Program-made: the position numbers and the translations under genes
Origin: Conchocele bisecta
Lineage: Eukaryota; Mollusca; Bivalvia; Lucinida; Thyasiridae
Length of the DNA: 64,000 nt
Direction: 5' to 3'
Assembly: GCA_029237695.1 (NCBI GenBank)
Contig: CM055272.1
Coordinates: 34,668,791 to 34,732,790, forward strand
The notes under the pieces: model-generated
Database searches by the model: none
Told to the model about the DNA's origin: nothing
What the model saw: only the letters and a program-made list of their open reading frames with translations
Part shown: piece after piece, positions 39,001-45,000 of the stretch
Numbering within the stretch: the first letter of the stretch is position 1
Layout: each line of letters opens with the position of its first letter

Positions 39001-42000
39001 TCAGTTGAACCATCTCATCGAGACGGTTCAACTGAGTGGTAACAACGTATACTTTGGGTGAGAAATAAGAAAAAATGCAGAACAATAATCTGAATTTTAT
39101 GAAAATTGAAGTCCACGCCCCCTCTAGATATAAATTCTGGATCCGCCTCTGAATGGTGTCAAAAGTTGACAAAATTTTCAGATATTCCGCATGTACTCTG
39201 AAAATTTTGTCAACTTTTGACTTTATTTATGAAAAATATTGTAAATTTTGTAAACATATTTAATGAAATTACGCAGATGTCCGATGGTACAAAATCGCAT
39301 GGCGTGTCTTATTTATATGGTGAATATCATAGACGCGGACCAGACTGTGTGAACTGTATGTCTACGTGGGAAATTCCAAATGTTTTATCATAACATGTCA
39401 AATTTGTTACAGGTGGCCCTTAACAACCACGACACGTTCCGTGACCTGATGTGGGACCTTATATTCTCAGTTAACGTCACCAACGAGCTGGCGAAAGCAA
39501 GGTATGCATTAATTGGTCACTTAGTATTTTGAATTACAGCAGTCCTAATGTTTTATCATGTCCCGTCAACCAGTAGGCCAAATAATTATCACCAGTAGAC
39601 ACAGGTGATGGGAAAAAGAATTTGATAGTGTCTTATTCTATAAATAGTATTCATAATACAGTGGGACCTCTCCAAACCGGACACCCTGGGAGGTCCCCAG
39701 GGTGTCCGGTTTGGAGAGGTTCCAGAGTATATGCATATGGAAGCATAGGAAGCTTTACAAACACAGGCCCGTGTATTAACAAATACAGTCACCATAATAC
39801 ACGAGTGACTAAATGAGGCTAAAGGCGGGAGTAACTGATTAATTGATTGAATGGGGTTTAACATCAATACAGCAGTGATGTCATACAGTGGAACCTCTCC
39901 AAACCGGACACCCTGGGAGGTCCCCAGGGTGTCCGGTTTGGATTTGATGTTCCACTGTATATGAGACATGACAAATTCTAGTGTTTTGCAATCATGAAAA
40001 GTCACCGTAATCAGAGATGCATAACAGCTAAATACATCTCAGTTAAACATCTATATTTCGCCTAACATGTTAGCACTTCATGACACATTATAGAGATACA
40101 TAACAGCGAAACACATCTAAGTTAAACATCCATATTTTCCGAAGTGTCCGGTTTAGAGGGTTTCCTCTGTACAGTATATTGTACCATGTGACTTGTTCCG
40201 GTCACCTGTGCCGGTGCCAGTGGACTACCTGAATTGTAACAGTGTTTTAGCTGTACATTGCATGGGCGGATTCAGGGGGGGGGCGGACCCGGCGTGCGCC
40301 CCCCCCCCCCCTAAAATTCGCCGAGTAAAGATTTTTTACAAGTTACAAGGCACGTTTCATGCCAATGTATTCCATGAATTTTTCGGTCGTTTTCTTTTTG
40401 TTTCAAAATTTAAACGTTTTCAATCAAAAATCATGTCTAAACATACTGGGACAGTGTCAATATTTTTGTTCCAAAATGAGCCAAAACGCAGGAAATGCGA
40501 TGTAGATTTCCAAAATTTTCAGTTTTCAGGGGGGGAATGCCCCCGGACCCCCTAACACTATCCCGAGCTCTGCTCGGTCGACTATTTTGCAATACTTGAC
40601 TATACATGTATTATCGAACGAGCATAGCTCGTTCGATAATATAGTCAAGTATTGCAAAATAGTTACGCCCCCCACTAACCCAAAATCCTGGATCCGCGCC
40701 TGCATTGAATGCGCAGGGACTCTTAATGTGACTTAGAACGTCAAGTATTGCTGTAAACATTAACTACAATAATTTGCCTTCGATATGTTATCTACTGCTA
40801 CAATTTGACCCATTCAAAAAATGTGAGCAACTGAAGTGCATACCCAAACATGTTGATGTTATGTCAAAATTTAGTAAACTGTATATTTTATACCTTTAAA
40901 CAAATAATCTTTGATGTAGAACTAGTAAATTGCCAAAAAGAATAGAACAGGGAAATCATATTCCCATGGAAGACATCTTTTCTCTAGTTGTTGTTCAACA
41001 TTTAACATAACGAAATTAAGCTTTCAAATTTACAAGATATACATGTAAATGTCAGATAAACACCTTGACACGGTAAAATAACCAATTCCTGCATGTGTAT
41101 GTTCTTTAATTAATAATTTATGGATACAGCTTGGCTAGTTTTATATCGCTAACATAACAAACACGACGGACAACCGATTGCAAAAATCACTCTCCCATGT
41201 GTTACATTAAAGAGATGGATTAAATTGCTAACCTCGTGAGAGGTATATATGGAGTGGGATAGCAATTTTGTTTCTAGTAAACATGTGAAACACCTTTCTA
41301 GACAAGCTAAATGTATTGAAATACAACATTATGAATTCCTACACATTTACTAGCCTTACATGATCAACTAGATATCAAAATACACTCAGCTTGGAAATGG
41401 TACCTTAAAATTCCTACATGTTACCTAATTTTGCCTGATATTGAAATACACTCAGTTCGGAATTCATATGTATTTCCTAACCTTGATAAACTTGATATCA
41501 AAATACTCGGCTCGAAAATGGTAGAAATTCCCAGGCGAGCCTCGGAATTTCTACCATTTCCGAGCCTCGGAAATTCCTACGTGCTTCCTAGCCTACCTGA
41601 TAACTTGGTATTGCAGGCTGATATTCCGCTGGCTGGCGAGTAAGAAGATAGAGGATATAACGTTCACCACGGTAGAACACGAGAGTCCCGAGGAGATCCT
41701 GATCTGGCTCAAGTTGGGCCGATCCTCCCATGCCCACGTCTTCTATACCATGTGCTGGTGGGTATTGTGTTTTCTTAATTTCAACCAGTAGTTTACACAA
41801 CTTTTTTACATTTCAGCCAGTCATTTGCAAAACGTAATTACATTTCAATTTAAACCAGTGGTTTACACAATTTTCTCACATTCAACCAGTACCGTAGTTT
41901 ACATACATTTCTTACATTTCAACCAGTATTTTACACAAATTTAATACATTTTAACCAGTAGTTTACACAAATGTCTTACATTTCAATCATTCATTTATAC

Positions 42001-45000
42001 AACTTTGTTACATTTTAACCACAGGGGTCCGAAGTTGTGCTGGGAAAAGTGTACTGGGTCCGAATCGGTGGGCGTCTTAGTCGGTGGGCATCTTATAATA
42101 AGATGCCCACCGACTAAGACGCCCACCGATTCGGATAAGATGCCCACCGACTAAGACGCCCACCGATTCGGACCCAGTACACTTTTCCCAGCACAACTTC
42201 GGACCCCTGTGATTTTAACCGGTTAATTTACACAAATTTCTTATTATTTAAACCGGTAATGTTTTTATATTTCAACCAGTAGTTTACACAACTTTCTTAC
42301 AGACAGAAAATTTGGTTTGTTTGTTTGTTTATTGGTATTTAGCGGCCTATCAACATCTAAGGTCATGTAAGGCAAGTGGGTTTGATCCCGTGTTAACCAG
42401 TAGCCGATTTCATCAACCTATCAACACTTGATCAATCAGGACCAGTAGCCTATTTCATCAACCTATCAACACTTGATCAATCAGGACCAGTAGCCGATTT
42501 CATCAACATTGCAAAGTATACTTTACTAGCAAAGTATACTTTGAGGGAGAAATTTTAAATTTTATGATAAATTTATTGATTTTTATTATACTGAATTTAT
42601 TACATTATCACAGCCATTTAATGACTGTGATAATGTAATAAATTCAGTATAATAATTCTGCATACTTTTAATCATGAAATATATGCATTTGTTAGTTCTA
42701 TGTGAAATAATGCATTTCTGGAAAAATAAATGATTACTCCCTCAAAGTATACTATGCTAGTAAAGTATACTTTACAATATTCATGAAATAGGCTACTGCT
42801 GCATTGGGGGGAAATCCCAAAATATTTATATCGAGAAAAAATATATTCAGCCCTGAAAATAGAATAACATGACCTGGTGCCAGGTCCATACAACACCAAA
42901 GTCACTTGGCCCCTTCCCCTAAAATAGGATTACAAATAACCAGATCCAACTGTCACATACAAAATGCCAAATATATATGTATGTGAGGGCCAAACCAGGT
43001 GTCCAGTCGGAATTCCGGTAAGGAAGAACCCCGATCTTTAAATTACCCATCGCATGCTCCCACCTACTACCCACGTTGCAGAAAGCAAATTCGGATTATA
43101 TATTGTGTATGTTACAGTTTTGCGGGGCTGCACTGTAAGGTGGTTCCGGGCCTGGCAAAGGGAGCTAACTACCAGATCGGGCAGCCCATGACGGCGGAGG
43201 AGTACCAGCACTGGTGGAACGCCATCTACATCTACGGTCGCTGGTGTCTCATAGACTCCTACTTGGCCACCATTCCACTCATCAGCAAGACCGGATCAGG
43301 TTTGTTTGTTTGTTTGTTTGTTTGTTTGTCAACAGCTACGGTCATTTAAGGCCGGGTAAATGGGTTTAGTGCTAAATCCCATATATTAATGTACAAGTAC
43401 ATGTACAATTGGGGGGAAAATCCCAAAATCAAAACTGAATATTTACAATAAAAAAACTATATTCAGCCCTGAAATCAGAATAATCCTGATCTGATGCCAG
43501 GTCCTCGCCACACCAGAATCACTTGGCCCCCTCCCAAAAGCAGTAGGATCAGCAATAATCTTACTATTTTTATAATGGGCAATAACCCAATTCAACTCCC
43601 AGGTAACAAAGAGCCAAAGATAAAAATATAACTGAGGGCCAAACCTGGCAAATCGTGATTCCTATAAGGAGGAATCCCTACCGTTAATTTACACCATCCG
43701 ACCAACCACATACCGTATCAGGTTTGTGATTACCGGGTATTCGGTGACAAATGAGGCTTATAATATAGGAATGAATGGCCTTTTTGTGGAATTTATCCAA
43801 GTTTATATCCCCGATAAATTCCACAAAAAGGCCATTCATTCCTTATAATTCCAGCATTTGAAATAAATTCATCAAGAAAATGTGTTTATTTTCCGTTTTC
43901 TTCAGAATTATTTTACCTACGCGTCACGGTTACGGAAAGTAGTTGGGCGTGGGAGTTTACTGGGATATAAATTTTGGACAGAGACTTGCTACGGGCCAAT
44001 CAAATGTTAGGGAATTGTGTAAATATTTTTGTGCTGGAATTATTGACAAAAGTGGCTTATAATATGGCATTTGTGGCATCTACAGCCAGTCTTTACATTT
44101 TTAGTTTCAAACAAATTTATACAAACACATGCTATATTATACATTTGATTTGATTTGATTTGTGAGTGTTTAATGGCCTATCAACAGCTACAGTCATTTA
44201 AGGCCGGGCCAACAGGTTCGATATAAAACATCTCAAAAATTTACTCGAAAACAGGCAGTTTGATTGGCCAAGACTGAGCACAGCTCAGCCTCGACCAATC
44301 AAGCTTCCTGATTTTCAGTATTAGAAACGAGTAAATGATCAGAAAGTAGAAACACGTGCATCTAATTCCAGGTGAACTGAAATACAGTTTCAACGAGAAC
44401 TACTTCCTTGTCGACCCGAACAAGCTCATCTACACCCATTTCCCTGAGGAACCGATCTGGCAGCTCATCTCGAACCTCGTAACCCTCGACGAGTTTATCA
44501 CACAACCCAAAATCACGCCCCACTTCCTACAGTTCGGCCTGCAGCCAATCTCCCATAAGGCCGGCGTCATATTCACCAAACAGGAGACGGAAATACAGCT
44601 TGGGTTCCCCGCTAAACGGACTGGTTTAAAGTTTGTGTTTAGTTTGTTGTTCGATTCTGGTAAGGATGAATTTAACGGTCTAAAACTTAACCAGTTTGGG
44701 ATGGTGGAATGCACGGCGAGTTCGGTGTTCGTACGAGTTAGTCTACCGCAGAAGGGAATGTATTCGTTACACGTGTTTGCGAAGGAGGACACGCCAACTG
44801 GTAAGGATATATCGTTTTCGCAGGTGTGTGAGTATCAGCTGACACAGGAGAGTGAGCCCCAGAAGGACGTTTGTCCCTACCCACCATGCTCTTCACTCAT
44901 GTGGGGACCGGGTCCCGGTTTCTACCAACTAGGATTGGCTCCCGGCAACAACCGCGGTGTCGTGCACACAAAAGTCGGGAAAGCCGAAGTGCGACTCAAG

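Noticed and set aside
40193..40555. 120-codon plus-strand frame
   Set aside because: Lies within fold-back element N with G- and C-runs; composition is not protein-like.
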